64,000 bases of DNA from Sphaerisporangium corydalis (lineage in GTDB: Bacteria; Actinomycetota; Actinomycetes; Streptosporangiales; Streptosporangiaceae). The stretch is from positions 197,355 to 261,354 of the forward strand of contig NZ_JANZYP010000004.1 of the NCBI RefSeq assembly GCF_025506355.1, given 5' to 3'. The stretch's first letter is position 1. Every line of letters begins with the position of its first letter. Made by a program: the position numbers and the translations under genes. The notes under the pieces were generated by a model, which made no database searches, was not told the DNA's origin, and was given only the letters and a program-made list of their open reading frames with translations. Shown here one piece after another: positions 55,754 through 64,000 of the stretch.

Positions 55754-56365
55754 ATGGGCAGCGAGCAGAAACCGGCGATGGGCCGGCCGAGGGGCTTCGA
55801 CGCCGACCAGGCGCTCGACCGCGCGCTGTCGGTGTTCTGGGAGCAGGGCTACGAGGGCGCCACGCTGACCGACCTGACCAGCGCCATGGGCATCACGCGC
55901 ACCAGCATGTACGCGGCCTACGGCAACAAGGAGGAGCTCTTCCGCAAGGCGCTCGACCGCTACACGCGGGGCCCTGCGGGATACGTGGCCAGGGCGCTGG
56001 AGGAACCGACGACGCGCGCGGTGGCCGAGGCCCTCCTGCGCGGGGCGATCGACGCGACGACCTGCCCGGACCGTCCGGCGGGGTGCCTGGGCGTGCAGGG
56101 CGCGCTCGCCGCCGGCGAACCGGCGCGCGGCGCCCGTGACGCGCTGATCGCCTGGCGCCACGACGGCGAGGAGACCGTCCGCGAGCGCTTCGAGCGGGCC
56201 AGGGACACCGGTGACCTGCCCCCGGACGCCGACCCGGCCGACCTCGCCCGGTACCTCACCACCTTCGTCTACGGCATCGCCGTCCAGGCGGCGAGCGGCG
56301 TCCCCCGCGCGGACCTCGAACGCATCGCCGGCAAGGTACTGCTGAACTGGCCTCCGGGCTGCTGA
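55754..56365 (+). CDS. TetR-family repressor
   Basis: 203 residues. N-terminal [59 protein letters not shown]-terminal ligand domain of the TetR_C class seen in regulators beside oxidoreductases ([20 protein letters not shown]). Predicted leaderless start. Represses itself and the divergent SDR gene through the two 14-bp sites. The last codons are part of a 20-bp tandem repeat, so the C-terminus may vary among strains. Confidence 0.93.
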   Translation: MGSEQKPAMGRPRGFDADQALDRALSVFWEQGYEGATLTDLTSAMGITRTSMYAAYGNKEELFRKALDRYTRGPAGYVARALEEPTTRAVAEALLRGAIDATTCPDRPAGCLGVQGALAAGEPARGARDALIAWRHDGEETVRERFERARDTGDLPPDADPADLARYLTTFVYGIAVQAASGVPRADLERIAGKVLLNWPPGC

Positions 56366-56420
56366 ACCGGCTTCCCGGTCCTGAACCGGCCTCCGGGCTG
56401 CTGAACCGGCCTCCGGCGCC
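56342..56420. repeat. Four tandem copies of a 20-bp unit (CTGAACCGGCCTCCGGGCTG)
   Basis: Copies at 56342, 56362 (one base short), 56381 and 56401. The first encodes the end of the TetR protein; the rest are in the gap. Confidence 0.9.
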
Positions 56421-56469
56421 GCCCGGCCGACGCGCGTGTGCCTCACGGGTCAGCGGGTAGCGGGCGCCC

Positions 56470-57441
56470 ATGAGCGAGCGCGGTGTCCCGGCCGCGGAGG
56501 CCAACGCCCCCGACCGGCTGACCGACCTGTCCAGAAGGTCCTGGTGGCAGGTGCTCAAGCGCACCGTCAGGGAGTTCCAGGACGACAAGATCACCGACTG
56601 GGCCGCCGCGCTGACCTACTACGCGGTCCTGTCCATCTTCCCTGCGCTGCTGGCGGTCGTGTCGCTGCTGGGGCTGTTCGGCCGGTCGGCGACCAAGGCC
56701 ATCTCCGACAACCTCGGCGCGATCGCGCCCGGGCCCGCCAGGCAGATCATCGACCAGGTACTGCAGGCGCTGCAGAGCAGTCAGCGCGCGGCCGGGATCG
56801 CGACGGCCATCGGCCTCGCGGTGGCCCTGTGGTCGGCGTCGGGATACGTGGCGGCGTTCATGCGGGCCTCCAACATCATGTACGAGATGCCCGAGGGACG
56901 GCCGATCTGGAAGACGCTGCCGCTCCGGCTGGCGATCACCGTCGCGCTGGTGGTCATGATGGCCGCGGGAGCGGTCGCGGTGGTGTTCACCGGCGGCCTC
57001 GCCGAGCAGGCCGGGCGGCTGCTGGGCATCGGGGAGACCGGGCTGACGATCTGGACCATCGCCAAGTGGCCCGCGCTCGTGATCATCGTGATCATCGTGC
57101 TGGCGCTGCTGTACTGGTTCGCGCCCAACGTCGAGCACCCCGGCTTCCGCTGGATCACCCCCGGGAGCACGGTCGCCGTCATCGGCTGGATCATCGCGTC
57201 CGCTCTGTTCGGCTTCTACGTGGCCAACTTCGGCTCCTACAGCAAGACGTACGCGACCCTGGCCGGGGTGATCGTCTTCCTGATCTGGTTGTGGATCACC
57301 AACATCGCGGTGCTGCTCGGCGTGGAGTTCGACGCCGAGATCGCCCGGGGCCGCGCCATCGCCGCCGGGCGGCCCGCCTCACAGGAGCCCTACGTCGAGC
57401 CGCGCGACACCCGGAAGATGAGCCCGGACGAAAAGCCCTGA
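56470..57441 (+). CDS. YihY/BrkB-family membrane protein
   Basis: 323 residues with about six membrane helices and the family blocks DWAAALTYYAVLSIFPALLAVVSLLG, ALWSASGYVAAFMRASNIMYEMPEGRP and, near the end, YATLAGVIVFLIWLWITNIAVLLGVEFDAE. Formerly called ribonuclease BN by mistake; the function in actinobacteria is unknown, probably envelope or transport. The next gene starts 232 bases later; that gap is empty. Confidence 0.92.
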   Translation: MSERGVPAAEANAPDRLTDLSRRSWWQVLKRTVREFQDDKITDWAAALTYYAVLSIFPALLAVVSLLGLFGRSATKAISDNLGAIAPGPARQIIDQVLQALQSSQRAAGIATAIGLAVALWSASGYVAAFMRASNIMYEMPEGRPIWKTLPLRLAITVALVVMMAAGAVAVVFTGGLAEQAGRLLGIGETGLTIWTIAKWPALVIIVIIVLALLYWFAPNVEHPGFRWITPGSTVAVIGWIIASALFGFYVANFGSYSKTYATLAGVIVFLIWLWITNIAVLLGVEFDAEIARGRAIAAGRPASQEPYVEPRDTRKMSPDEKP

Positions 57442-57673
57442 GCAGGCTGGGGGTCACTCGCGCGGGGGTGGCCGCGGCCGGGTCGGCGCCGTCAGGTGCG
57501 ACGAACCCGCCCTCGGCCGGCAGGGCGACCTGCCGGTACGTGGTCACCTTTCCCACCTCGGGCATGCGGGGCCGGCGGGCCATGGAGCCGCCTCGCGGGA
57601 CGATCAGTGGGGTGGGTGGAGGTGGGTACTTAACAGGGCGGGGGCTTTTCGGCGCGCGCTGGGCGGGGGGACG

Positions 57674-59182
57674 ATGAAAGGGTACGACTTTCGGGGGGCG
57701 GCGCTGGAGCTCGGGGTGCTGGTGGGTGAGGACGGGGGCGCCGACGCCTCGGAGCGGATCCGGATCTCGCTGAGCATGCTGAACCGGCACGGGCTGGTGG
57801 CCGGGGCCACGGGGACGGGTAAGACCAAGACGCTCCAGGTCATGGCGGAGCAGCTCGCGGCGCAGGGGGTTCCGGTCTTCCTCGCCGACATCAAGGGCGA
57901 CCTGTCGGGGTTGGCCTCGCCGGGCGTGGCGTCCGAGCGTGTCACCTCGCGGGCCGCCGAGGTGGGGCAGACGTGGCGGCCCGTGGCCTGTCCGGTGGAG
58001 TTCCTGTCCCTGGGTGGCCTGGGAGACGGCGTCCCGATCCGCGCCACCATGACCGCCTTCGGACCGACCCTGCTCGCCAAGGTCCTCGAACTCAACGAGA
58101 CGCAGGAGTCGTCGCTCGGGCTGATCTTCTACTTCGCCGACAAGAACGGCATGCCGCTGCTGGACCTCAAGGACCTGATCGCGGTCATCCGGTACCTGAC
58201 CGCGACCCCGGAGGCGCTGAGCGGGATCGGCGGGCTGTCGACGGCGACAGCGGGCGTCATCCTGCGCGCGTTGACCAACTTCGAGGCGCAGGGGGCCGAG
58301 GCGTTCTTCGGTGAGCCGGAGTTCGACGCGTGCGACCTGCTCCGGCTGACCGGGGACGGCCGCGGGGTGATCTCGGTGCTCGAGCTGCCCGCCGTCCAGG
58401 ACCGGCCGCGGCTGTTCTCCACCTTCCTGATGTGGTTGCTCACCGACCTGTTCCATGTGCTCCCCGAGGTGGGCGATGTCGACAAGCCCAAGCTCGTGTT
58501 CTTTTTCGACGAGGCGCATCTGCTGTTCGACGGGGCGTCCAAGGCGTTCCTGCAGTCGATCGCCCAGACCGCGCGGCTGATCCGGTCCAAGGGTGTGGGC
58601 GTCTTCTTCGTCACCCAGACGCCGCAGGACGTCCCGGCCGATGTGCTGGCCCAGCTCGGCGCCCGTGTGCAGCACGCCCTGCGCGCGTTCACCCCGCAGG
58701 ATGCCAAGGCGCTCAAGGCCACCGTGTCGACCTTCCCGACGTCCTCCTACGACCTGGAGCGGGTGCTCACCGGCCTCGGCACCGGCGAGGCCGTCGTCAC
58801 CGTCCTGTCGGAGACGGGCGCGCCGACCCCCGTGGCGTGGACACGCATGCGCGCCCCTGAGACGCTCATGGCGCCGTCGAGGCCGGACGTGGTCCAGGGA
58901 GTCATCGCCGCCTCTCCCCTGCAGCGGAAGTACGGCACGGCGGTCGACCGCCAGTCGGCGTACGAGATCCTCTCGGCGAAGCTGGCCACGCAGCAGCCTG
59001 CCGACGCTCCCGAAGCCCCTGGCGGGCCGGCTCAGAAGGGCGAGAGCGAGCCGCGACAGACCGTGCTGGAGAACGTGCTGGAGTCGAAGGAGTTCCGCTC
59101 CCTGGCACGGTCGGCGGCCTCCACCCTCGGCCGGGAGATCACCAGGTCCATCTTCGGCACGGCCCGCCGCAGGCGCCGCTGA
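57674..59182 (+). CDS. HerA-like/DUF853 ATPase
   Basis: 502 residues, GGGCGGGGGGACG before the ATG. Walker A GLVAGATGTGKTKTLQVMAE, DIKGDLSGL, Walker B KLVFFFDEAHLLFDG and sensor VFFVTQTPQDVP mark the HerA/FtsK-superfamily P-loop protein DUF853. Such proteins are hexameric DNA-linked ATPases; the precise role is not established. The C-terminal ~70 residues are a basic tail (TARRRRR). Confidence 0.9.
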   Translation: MKGYDFRGAALELGVLVGEDGGADASERIRISLSMLNRHGLVAGATGTGKTKTLQVMAEQLAAQGVPVFLADIKGDLSGLASPGVASERVTSRAAEVGQTWRPVACPVEFLSLGGLGDGVPIRATMTAFGPTLLAKVLELNETQESSLGLIFYFADKNGMPLLDLKDLIAVIRYLTATPEALSGIGGLSTATAGVILRALTNFEAQGAEAFFGEPEFDACDLLRLTGDGRGVISVLELPAVQDRPRLFSTFLMWLLTDLFHVLPEVGDVDKPKLVFFFDEAHLLFDGASKAFLQSIAQTARLIRSKGVGVFFVTQTPQDVPADVLAQLGARVQHALRAFTPQDAKALKATVSTFPTSSYDLERVLTGLGTGEAVVTVLSETGAPTPVAWTRMRAPETLMAPSRPDVVQGVIAASPLQRKYGTAVDRQSAYEILSAKLATQQPADAPEAPGGPAQKGESEPRQTVLENVLESKEFRSLARSAASTLGREITRSIFGTARRRRR

Positions 59183-59254
59183 CTCAGGGCGGGACGGCGG
59201 TTCGTCACGCGCCCGCGGGGACCACGGTCGGACCGCCGCTCAGAGCACCACAGG

Positions 59255-59788
59255 CTAACGTCGGCGGCGCCGTTCGATGATCTTCGCGTGCACGAGGGTT
59301 CCGGCGAGTTCGATGAGGAGCCGGGGGTCGGCGGCGGTGTCCTTGGAGTGGATCTTGACCTTGGAGTACGTGCGGGTGAGCCCGTCGGTGTCGATCGCGA
59401 TGCCCGGCGGGCTGACGATGAACAGCTTGCAGTGCAGCAGCTCCGCCTCGATGCGCAGGACGCTCGCGGTGATCACCGCTTGGGTGAAGTCGAGGGTGAC
59501 GCGGCACAGTTGCGTGCGGAGCTCGATGCGGGCGGGCACGCGCCACCGCCCCTCCTTCACGTACCTGCCGCCCCCCTGCTCGATCACGATCACGTCGTCG
59601 GCCGCGAACCCGAGATCGGCCGTGAGTCCGGCCAGCTCACCGAGCGTCCGGGCCCCCAGGGCACGCTCCAGCCGGATGTCGAGCTCCTCGGCGTCGAGCC
59701 GGCCGTCCCCGGCGGCGACGCGCAGCGCGTCCACGACACGGTCCCGATCCCCGTGCGATGCCCGCAGATCGGGCAGATCATCCGACAT
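59255..59788 (-). CDS. DUF1707 (SHOCT-like) domain protein
   Basis: 177 residues. Residues ~8-60 (LRASHGDRDRVVDALRVAAGDGRLDAEELD) are the DUF1707 helical domain common in actinobacteria. The C-terminal ~100 residues form beta strands resembling LiaF-type cell-wall-response domains (QLCRVTLDFTQAVI, FIVSPPGIAIDTDG). A TAGCGT -10 lies 7 bases before the ATG, so translation is probably leaderless. Possibly a membrane-stress accessory (inference). Confidence 0.85.
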   Translation of the reverse strand: MSDDLPDLRASHGDRDRVVDALRVAAGDGRLDAEELDIRLERALGARTLGELAGLTADLGFAADDVIVIEQGGGRYVKEGRWRVPARIELRTQLCRVTLDFTQAVITASVLRIEAELLHCKLFIVSPPGIAIDTDGLTRTYSKVKIHSKDTAADPRLLIELAGTLVHAKIIERRRRR

Positions 59789-59925
59789 GGCAAGCACGCT
59801 AGCAAGGTAACCGCCGTCGCCGAACCCGGAGCACCTCACCAATCGAGGACCCCGGGCCGCGCGGGTGGGTCGCTCGTCGGTCGTGCGCGGGCCGGCGGAA
59901 CGCTCGTGGATTCTCCTTCCGAGGG

Positions 59926-60585
59926 TCAGAGGCTGCGGAGGACCGAGACCACGATGCCCAGCACCACGGAGTCGTCACCGTCGATGATGTCGTAGGCGGG
60001 ATTGCGCGGTTCGAGAAAGATGTGGCCGCCGCGCCGGCGGTACACCTTGACGGTGGCCTCGCCGTCGATCATCGCGGCGACGATCTGGCCTGAGTGCGCC
60101 TCGGGCTGCTGCCGTACCACGACGATGTCGCCGTCGCAGATCGCGGCGTCGATCATCGAATCGCCCCGCACACGCAGACCGAACAGGGTGCCGCGCCCGG
60201 TGAGGTCGCGGGGCAGGGTCAACCTGTCGTCCATGTGCTGGTCGGCCACGATGGGGGTGCCCGCGGCGATGTCTCCGACCACCGGCACGGTCACCGAGTC
60301 CCCGGCCGGTTCCGGCGCCGAGGCTCGCAGGAACGCACGCACGTCGATCGGGCGGGTCATCGCCGCGCCCCGGCGGAGGAACCCCTGCTCCTCCAGGCTC
60401 CTCATGTGCTTCGACACCGATGAGGACGACCGCAGCCCGACCGCGTCGCCGATCTGGCGGGTGCTCGGCGGGTATCCGTACCTGACCACCCAGTCCCGGA
60501 TCGCGGCCAGGATCCGCTGCTGGCGCCGCGGCAGTGCCGAGAAGTCCAGGTACTCGAAGGCGTCAGGATCGTCGTAGGTGGTCAC
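59926..60585 (-). CDS. lexA: SOS repressor LexA
   Basis: 219 residues from GTG 60585. Winged-helix N-terminus (RQQRILAAIRDWVVRYGYPPSTRQIG, SSSSVSKHMRSLEEQGFLRR). Self-cleavage site Ala108-Gly109 in GDIAAGTPI; catalytic Ser143 (VRGDSMID) and Lys180 (ATVKVYRR). A TACCAT -10 lies 7 bases before the GTG, suggesting a leaderless message. The actinobacterial SOS box CGAAC-N4-GTTCG was not found in its upstream region, which is instead filled by a 35-bp tandem repeat. Many actinomycetes carry a second LexA-like copy, so this may be a paralogue. Confidence 0.9.
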   Translation of the reverse strand: MTTYDDPDAFEYLDFSALPRRQQRILAAIRDWVVRYGYPPSTRQIGDAVGLRSSSSVSKHMRSLEEQGFLRRGAAMTRPIDVRAFLRASAPEPAGDSVTVPVVGDIAAGTPIVADQHMDDRLTLPRDLTGRGTLFGLRVRGDSMIDAAICDGDIVVVRQQPEAHSGQIVAAMIDGEATVKVYRRRGGHIFLEPRNPAYDIIDGDDSVVLGIVVSVLRSL

Positions 60586-60600
60586 CCGGGAAATGGTAGA

Positions 60601-60778
60601 GGCCCGGACGCGAAAGGCCGGGGTCCCATCGGACGCCCGTACGCGAAAGGGCCGAGCGTCCCATCGGACGCCCGGACACGAAAGGGCCGAGCGTCCCATC
60701 GGACGCCCGGACACGAAAGGGCCGAGCGTCCCATCGGACGCCCGGACACGAAAGGGCCGGGCCTCCCATCGGACGCCC
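60601..60778. repeat. 35-bp x 5 tandem repeat upstream of lexA
   Basis: The unit contains GCCCGGACACGAAAGGGCC and GTCCCATCGGAC. Three inner copies are nearly identical; the first and last are diverged. No spacers, so it is not a CRISPR. It fills almost all of the gap between lexA and the RTX-like gene. Confidence 0.92.
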
Positions 60779-60814
60779 GGCCCGCCACCGGCCCCCTCCC
60801 GTCGGGCCGGTCGA

Positions 60815-61318
60815 TCAGATCTCGCAGTTCTGCTCGGTCTCGCCGGTGCAGGTGTCGGTGTTGGCGCCGCCGTCGGTCGTGTCGTTGCCGCCACGGCCGT
60901 GCAGGAAGTCGTCGCCGGTGCCGCCGACGAGGACGTCGCGGCCGCTGCCGCCCCAGAGGGTGTCGTTGCCGGCCGAGCCGAAGATCTCGGTGAACCGGTT
61001 GACGGTGTCGTTGTTGACGATGTCGTCGCCCTGGCGCATGTTGACCATGATCGTGCTGGCGTTCACGCAGCTGACCCCGCCGGAGATCGGCTGGCAGTCG
61101 GTGTCGCTGGAGGTGACGCCCGCCCCGGTCACCTTGATGGCACCGCCGGCGCCCTCGGCCAGGGTGATCAGGTCGGATCCGTTCGTGCCGGTGACCGACA
61201 GGCCGCCGATGCTCACGCTCACGGTGATCGGTGAGGCCGCCTGGGCGGGAGCGGACAGGGCCGCCATGCCGGCGAAACCGGCGATGGTGAGGGCGAGGGC
61301 GGCGATGTGACGACGCAT
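60815..61318 (-). CDS. Secreted RTX-like calcium-binding protein
   Basis: 167 residues from ATG 61318 (GAAGGA ahead). Signal peptide to AQA-A. The mature half 1 is a beta domain with two Cys (TDCQP, VSCVN). Half 2 holds three glycine/aspartate nonapeptides, [33 protein letters not shown] and [11 protein letters not shown], typical of hemolysin-type Ca-binding repeats, closed by a Cys pair ([12 protein letters not shown]). Role unknown; short RTX proteins of this form are common in Streptosporangiales-type genomes (general knowledge, not tested). Confidence 0.85.
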   Translation of the reverse strand: MRRHIAALALTIAGFAGMAALSAPAQAASPITVSVSIGGLSVTGTNGSDLITLAEGAGGAIKVTGAGVTSSDTDCQPISGGVSCVNASTIMVNMRQGDDIVNNDTVNRFTEIFGSAGNDTLWGGSGRDVLVGGTGDDFLHGRGGNDTTDGGANTDTCTGETEQNCEI

Positions 61319-61464
61319 TTCATTCAATCCTTCGATTCGGTGGTCCCGGCCCCCGTCGGGCCGATGACCCAAGGAAAGCGCCTCACACCCCCTCCGGTCT
61401 GTGGCGAAGTGCGCGCCCGGTACCGGCCCAAATACCTACCGGACGGAGGCGGCACAATGCCTGT

Positions 61465-62400
61465 ATGACGAGAGAACTGCCGGTCATCGACCTGTCGGGC
61501 CCCGACGTCCCCGCCCGGATCGAGGCCGCGTGCGTCGACAGCGGCTTCTTCTACGTCAGCGGCACCGGCGTCCCCGAGCGCCTGATCGGGGAGCTGGACG
61601 CGGCCGCGCGCCGCTTCTTCGCGCTGCCCGAGGAACGCAAACTCCAGATCGCGATGGCGCGCGGCGGCCGGGCCTGGCGCGGGTATTTCCCCGTCGGCGG
61701 CGAGCTCACCTCGGGCCGCCCCGACCTGAAGGAGGGCGTCTACTTCGGCGCCGAGGCCGAACCCGACGGGACCCCGCTCAAGGGCCGCAACCTGTTCCCC
61801 GACGCCGACGTCCCCGAGTTGCGCGCGGCCGTCCTGACCTACCTCGACGTCATGACCACGACGGCGCAGCGGGTGATGAGCGGCGTCGCGCTGAGCCTCG
61901 GCCTGCCCGCGGGCTACTTCGCCGACGGGTACACCAAAGACCCGACGATCCTGTTCCGGATCTTCCACTACCCGCCCGGCACGGGCGCCACCGAGGAGTG
62001 GGGCGTCGGCGAGCACACCGACTACGGCCTGCTGACCCTGCTGCTGCAGGACGACAACGCAGGCCTGCAGGTCCACACCCGCGACGGCTGGGTCAACGCC
62101 CCGCCGATCCCCGGCACGTTCGTGTGCAACATCGGCGACATGCTCGACAAGCTGACCGCCGGCCACTACCGCTCCACACCACACCGCGTCCGCAACGCCT
62201 CCGCCCGCGACCGCCTGTCGTTCCCGTTCTTCTTCGACCCCGGCTGGCACGACGAGGTCCCGCCCCTCCCCTCGATCCCCGGCCGCGAACACCGCCCCCG
62301 CTGGGACGGCCAGGACCTCAGAGCCTTCTCCGGCACCTACGGCGACTACCTGGTGGCCAAGGTCGCCAAGGTCTTCCCCGAGTTGGCCACTGAGATCTGA
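61465..62400 (+). CDS. Isopenicillin-N-synthase-like Fe(II)/2-oxoglutarate oxygenase
   Basis: 311 residues. N-terminal non-heme dioxygenase domain ([30 protein letters not shown]). Iron ligands His184 and Asp186 ([15 protein letters not shown]) and His240 ([10 protein letters not shown]); the 2-oxoglutarate Arg lies in RDRLSFPFF. Typical of the 2OG-FeII_Oxy family (flavanone hydroxylase/IPNS/ACC oxidase relatives). Single gene, not next to biosynthetic partners, so substrate unknown. Confidence 0.92.
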   Translation: MTRELPVIDLSGPDVPARIEAACVDSGFFYVSGTGVPERLIGELDAAARRFFALPEERKLQIAMARGGRAWRGYFPVGGELTSGRPDLKEGVYFGAEAEPDGTPLKGRNLFPDADVPELRAAVLTYLDVMTTTAQRVMSGVALSLGLPAGYFADGYTKDPTILFRIFHYPPGTGATEEWGVGEHTDYGLLTLLLQDDNAGLQVHTRDGWVNAPPIPGTFVCNIGDMLDKLTAGHYRSTPHRVRNASARDRLSFPFFFDPGWHDEVPPLPSIPGREHRPRWDGQDLRAFSGTYGDYLVAKVAKVFPELATEI

Positions 62401-62635
62401 GCCGAGGCGTCTGTGCGGCCAAGCAGGCCGGACCCGCGGCGTAACTCAGCGGGCTCGAGCCTCGATCAGATCATGGACTTGCCGGACCACGGGATCGTGC
62501 AGGCGAGTGGAGAAGAATAACCACCGCGTCCGGGGTGATCACCATGCTCGCTGGATCCCTCGCTCTGATCAGGTGACAGAGACCTCGTCGAGCAGTTCTT
62601 TCGCGAGCACTACCGGCTGCTGGTCGATCAACCCC

Positions 62636-62916
62636 TCAGTCGGCAGCGCCGTTCTCGTAGTGCTCGTGCTCTTGGTGTGCGGTGGTGAACCGGCCGATGA
62701 AGTCAACGGTCGAGTGCTCCGGTCTGCTCGGGCGGAAGTGTCCGTTTCAACGGCCCACTCGTAGACCGGAACGTCGAGCGGGTACTTGGTGAGCATCCCC
62801 GTCAGCCGACGAGCGCCGATCCACTCCTCCGCCCGATCTCGGGAACTGAAGATGGCCGAAGGCCAACGCCCGCCCTCGCCCACGAACGCCCACACCGGCC
62901 GCGGATCGTCGTCCAT
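62636..62916 (-). pseudogene. DUF7710-like gene broken by a one-base frameshift
   Basis: Frame 1 from ATG 62916 reads VWAFVGEGGRWPSAIFSSRD, AEEWIGARRLTGMLTKYPLD and VYEWAVE. The expected continuation is found in another frame: NGHFRPSRPEHSTVDFIGRF then TTAHQEHEHYENGAAD and a stop at 62636. One base appears lost near 62744-62748 (GAAAC where GA-N-AAC is expected). Together the two frames match the full family pattern (WAIENGxF...FIGRF...QEHYHYENG). Uninterrupted frame 1 would run to 62569 with an unrelated tail. Either a recent pseudogene or a sequencing/assembly error; programmed shifting is less likely. Function of the family unknown. The 235-bp gap between 62401 and 62635 has no gene. Confidence 0.75.
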
Positions 62917-63024
62917 CACCCAAAACCTTCCAGCCATACAACATCCGAACGCACCCGTAGTACCTGACGGTCGCCCCGCCGATCAAACCGTTTGGCCACC
63001 CACCAGGCCACCGGATAGAACGGC

Positions 63025-63630
63025 ATGGTGATCCCCGACGATGCCCTCGATCCGCAAGCACTTAGCCGACTCTGGGAGCGGCAGTGGCCCGGGTGCCCGC
63101 CGGTCGCCCACTGGCTTCGCGGTCACTACCCGGACCGCTGGATCAGGTTTCACAGCCTTCCGGAGTCGAAGCGCTACCCGGACGATGAGGCGGAATACGC
63201 CATCGTGCTCAACCGCCACCACACCGTGCTGTCCGAACTCGATCCGGGCTCAGACCTCCTGGTCATCACAACCGAGTGGACGAACACTCCGGCGCTCACC
63301 CCTCAGCGGTGGCCGAGACGATCAGAAGTCGCGCCGAGGGCACAGCACTGGCAGACCCTCATCGAAGAGCCCGGCGATGATCCCGAATTTCGTACCTATA
63401 CGCAGCTCTACGCCGAGACGCGACGATGGGGACCCGGCGTCATCGACGCCGTACTTCGAGCGGTCGCGAACGACGAGATCAGCAACGTGCTCCTGAGCCC
63501 TGTGGATCTCCGCTGGCTTTATCACCCCTACGACGGCGGCGCCGACGTGGTCCTGCCCACGCCGACCGAACGTGACGCCCTCAAAAACCGGCACCGCGCC
63601 TGGCTGTCCACACACCCATTGGGTCTCTGA
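63025..63630 (+). CDS. DUF3885-family protein
   Basis: 201 residues. The block FHSLPESKRYPDDEAEYAIV followed by LNRHHTVLSELDPGSDLLVIT is the conserved core of DUF3885, a family often found near polymorphic-toxin immunity genes and small accessory genes. Slightly lower GC at third positions than its neighbours, as for the DUF7710 remnant, which fits an accessory patch beside the tRNA gene. No strong ribosome binding site before the ATG. Function unknown. Confidence 0.75.
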   Translation: MVIPDDALDPQALSRLWERQWPGCPPVAHWLRGHYPDRWIRFHSLPESKRYPDDEAEYAIVLNRHHTVLSELDPGSDLLVITTEWTNTPALTPQRWPRRSEVAPRAQHWQTLIEEPGDDPEFRTYTQLYAETRRWGPGVIDAVLRAVANDEISNVLLSPVDLRWLYHPYDGGADVVLPTPTERDALKNRHRAWLSTHPLGL

Positions 63631-63776
63631 GGGACGTGGGAACCGCGGACAACCAGCGCCGTCCACGCTTGACCACCAGCCAAGGATCCGGGTAGCTCCG
63701 AAGGAGTTGAGTGAGGAGGCTGCCACCCGCGTGACATCCTGAGCGCACTTGACTCCGACTGGCTCCCGAAGATCGG

Positions 63777-63807
63777 AAAAGGGGTTCCGGAGAAACTCCG
63801 AAACCCC
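63777..63807 (-). terminator. Rho-independent terminator of the tRNA-Pro gene
   Basis: On the minus strand GGGGTTTCGGAG, loop TTT, CTCCGGAACCCC, then TTTT (plus 63777-63780 AAAA). 12-bp stem with one wobble pair, 16 bases after the tRNA. Confidence 0.92.
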
Positions 63808-63823
63808 TGCGACCAGCTAAAGC

Positions 63824-63900
<77 letters not shown>

Positions 63901-64000
63901 TTGCTCACCTAGGCGAGCGAGAACAACCTTAGCGCAGATCGAGGGGTCGTGCGTACGCGTATCTCGGGGGCGGTGGGGCTTCCTGGGGCGGGGAGGCCGG

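Noticed and set aside
60586..60600. SOS box before lexA
   Set aside because: No CGAAC-N4-GTTCG or close variant was seen by eye in the upstream gap.
60601..60778. CRISPR array
   Set aside because: 35-bp units are directly adjacent with no unique spacers, and no cas genes are present.
63742..63754. Attachment-site duplicate of the tRNA
   Set aside because: The 13-bp match is inverted, not direct, and no integrase is visible; kept only as a side note.

Overview
High-GC actinomycete chromosome. Nearly every codon ends in G or C, GTG starts and 4-base ATGA/GTGA overlaps are common, several promoters look leaderless, and the gene families (SARP, nSTAND-WD40, DUF1707, MmsAB-ChvE sugar importer, LLM oxidoreductase) are typical of Actinomycetia. 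I would guess Streptosporangiales (Nonomuraea or Streptosporangium relatives), but that placement is an inference.

Left edge (1-5 kb): the end of a RiPP-type locus on the minus strand. A split LanB is present (glutamylation protein plus a separate SpaB_C protein cut by the window edge), with a MerR regulator upstream. No precursor peptide is visible. At 5.1-8.8 kb there is a large secreted GH87-type alpha-1,3-glucanase.

Core (9.1-32.4 kb): a biosynthetic cluster of unfamiliar composition. It has a small SARP regulator, three AMP-forming (ANL) enzymes, three carrier-protein domains, an ATP-grasp ligase, an aminotransferase, a TauD-like Fe/2OG enzyme, a cupin, an aldehyde dehydrogenase, a cytoplasmic glutamine-cyclotransferase-like protein, a GNAT, an MFS exporter, an LLM oxidoreductase/BtpA-like/SIS sugar trio, an aldose-1-epimerase/GNAT fusion and a 647-residue protein of unknown function. 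There is no condensation domain, thioesterase or PKS. Three minus-strand operons (22.2 to 16.7 kb, 26.8 to 22.3 kb, 32.3 to 27.1 kb) each begin with the same direct repeat, TGCAAnn-N4-TGCAAnn, placed 8 bases before a -10-like hexamer. This is the classical layout of a SARP operator, and it defines a probable three-operon regulon for the SARP gene at 9.3 kb. The likely logic is amino-acid activation and tailoring on free-standing carrier proteins, with amide formation by ATP-grasp and/or GNAT enzymes, giving a small peptide- or aminosugar-like product.

Middle (32.7-44.7 kb): a DnaQ-type exonuclease with a C-terminal BRCT-like domain and a small membrane protein, then a sugar-uptake locus (ROK kinase, LacI repressor, MmsA/MmsB/ChvE-type ABC importer) carrying three GACAACGTTGTC-type operators. 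An ABC exporter, a small secreted protein and an aldo-keto reductase follow.

Right part (44.8-64 kb): a giant HTH-nSTAND NTPase with 14 WD40 repeats, divergent from three secreted proteins (one with a NucA/NucB nuclease domain) and separated from them by a perfect inverted repeat; a secreted sugar dehydrogenase with FN3 and CBM2; an aldehyde dehydrogenase; an SDR/TetR divergent pair with two identical 14-bp operators; YihY; a HerA-like ATPase; a DUF1707 protein; LexA preceded by a 35-bp x 5 tandem repeat; an RTX-like secreted protein; an IPNS-like oxygenase; a frameshifted DUF7710-like gene; a DUF3885 protein; and tRNA-Pro(GGG) with its terminator.
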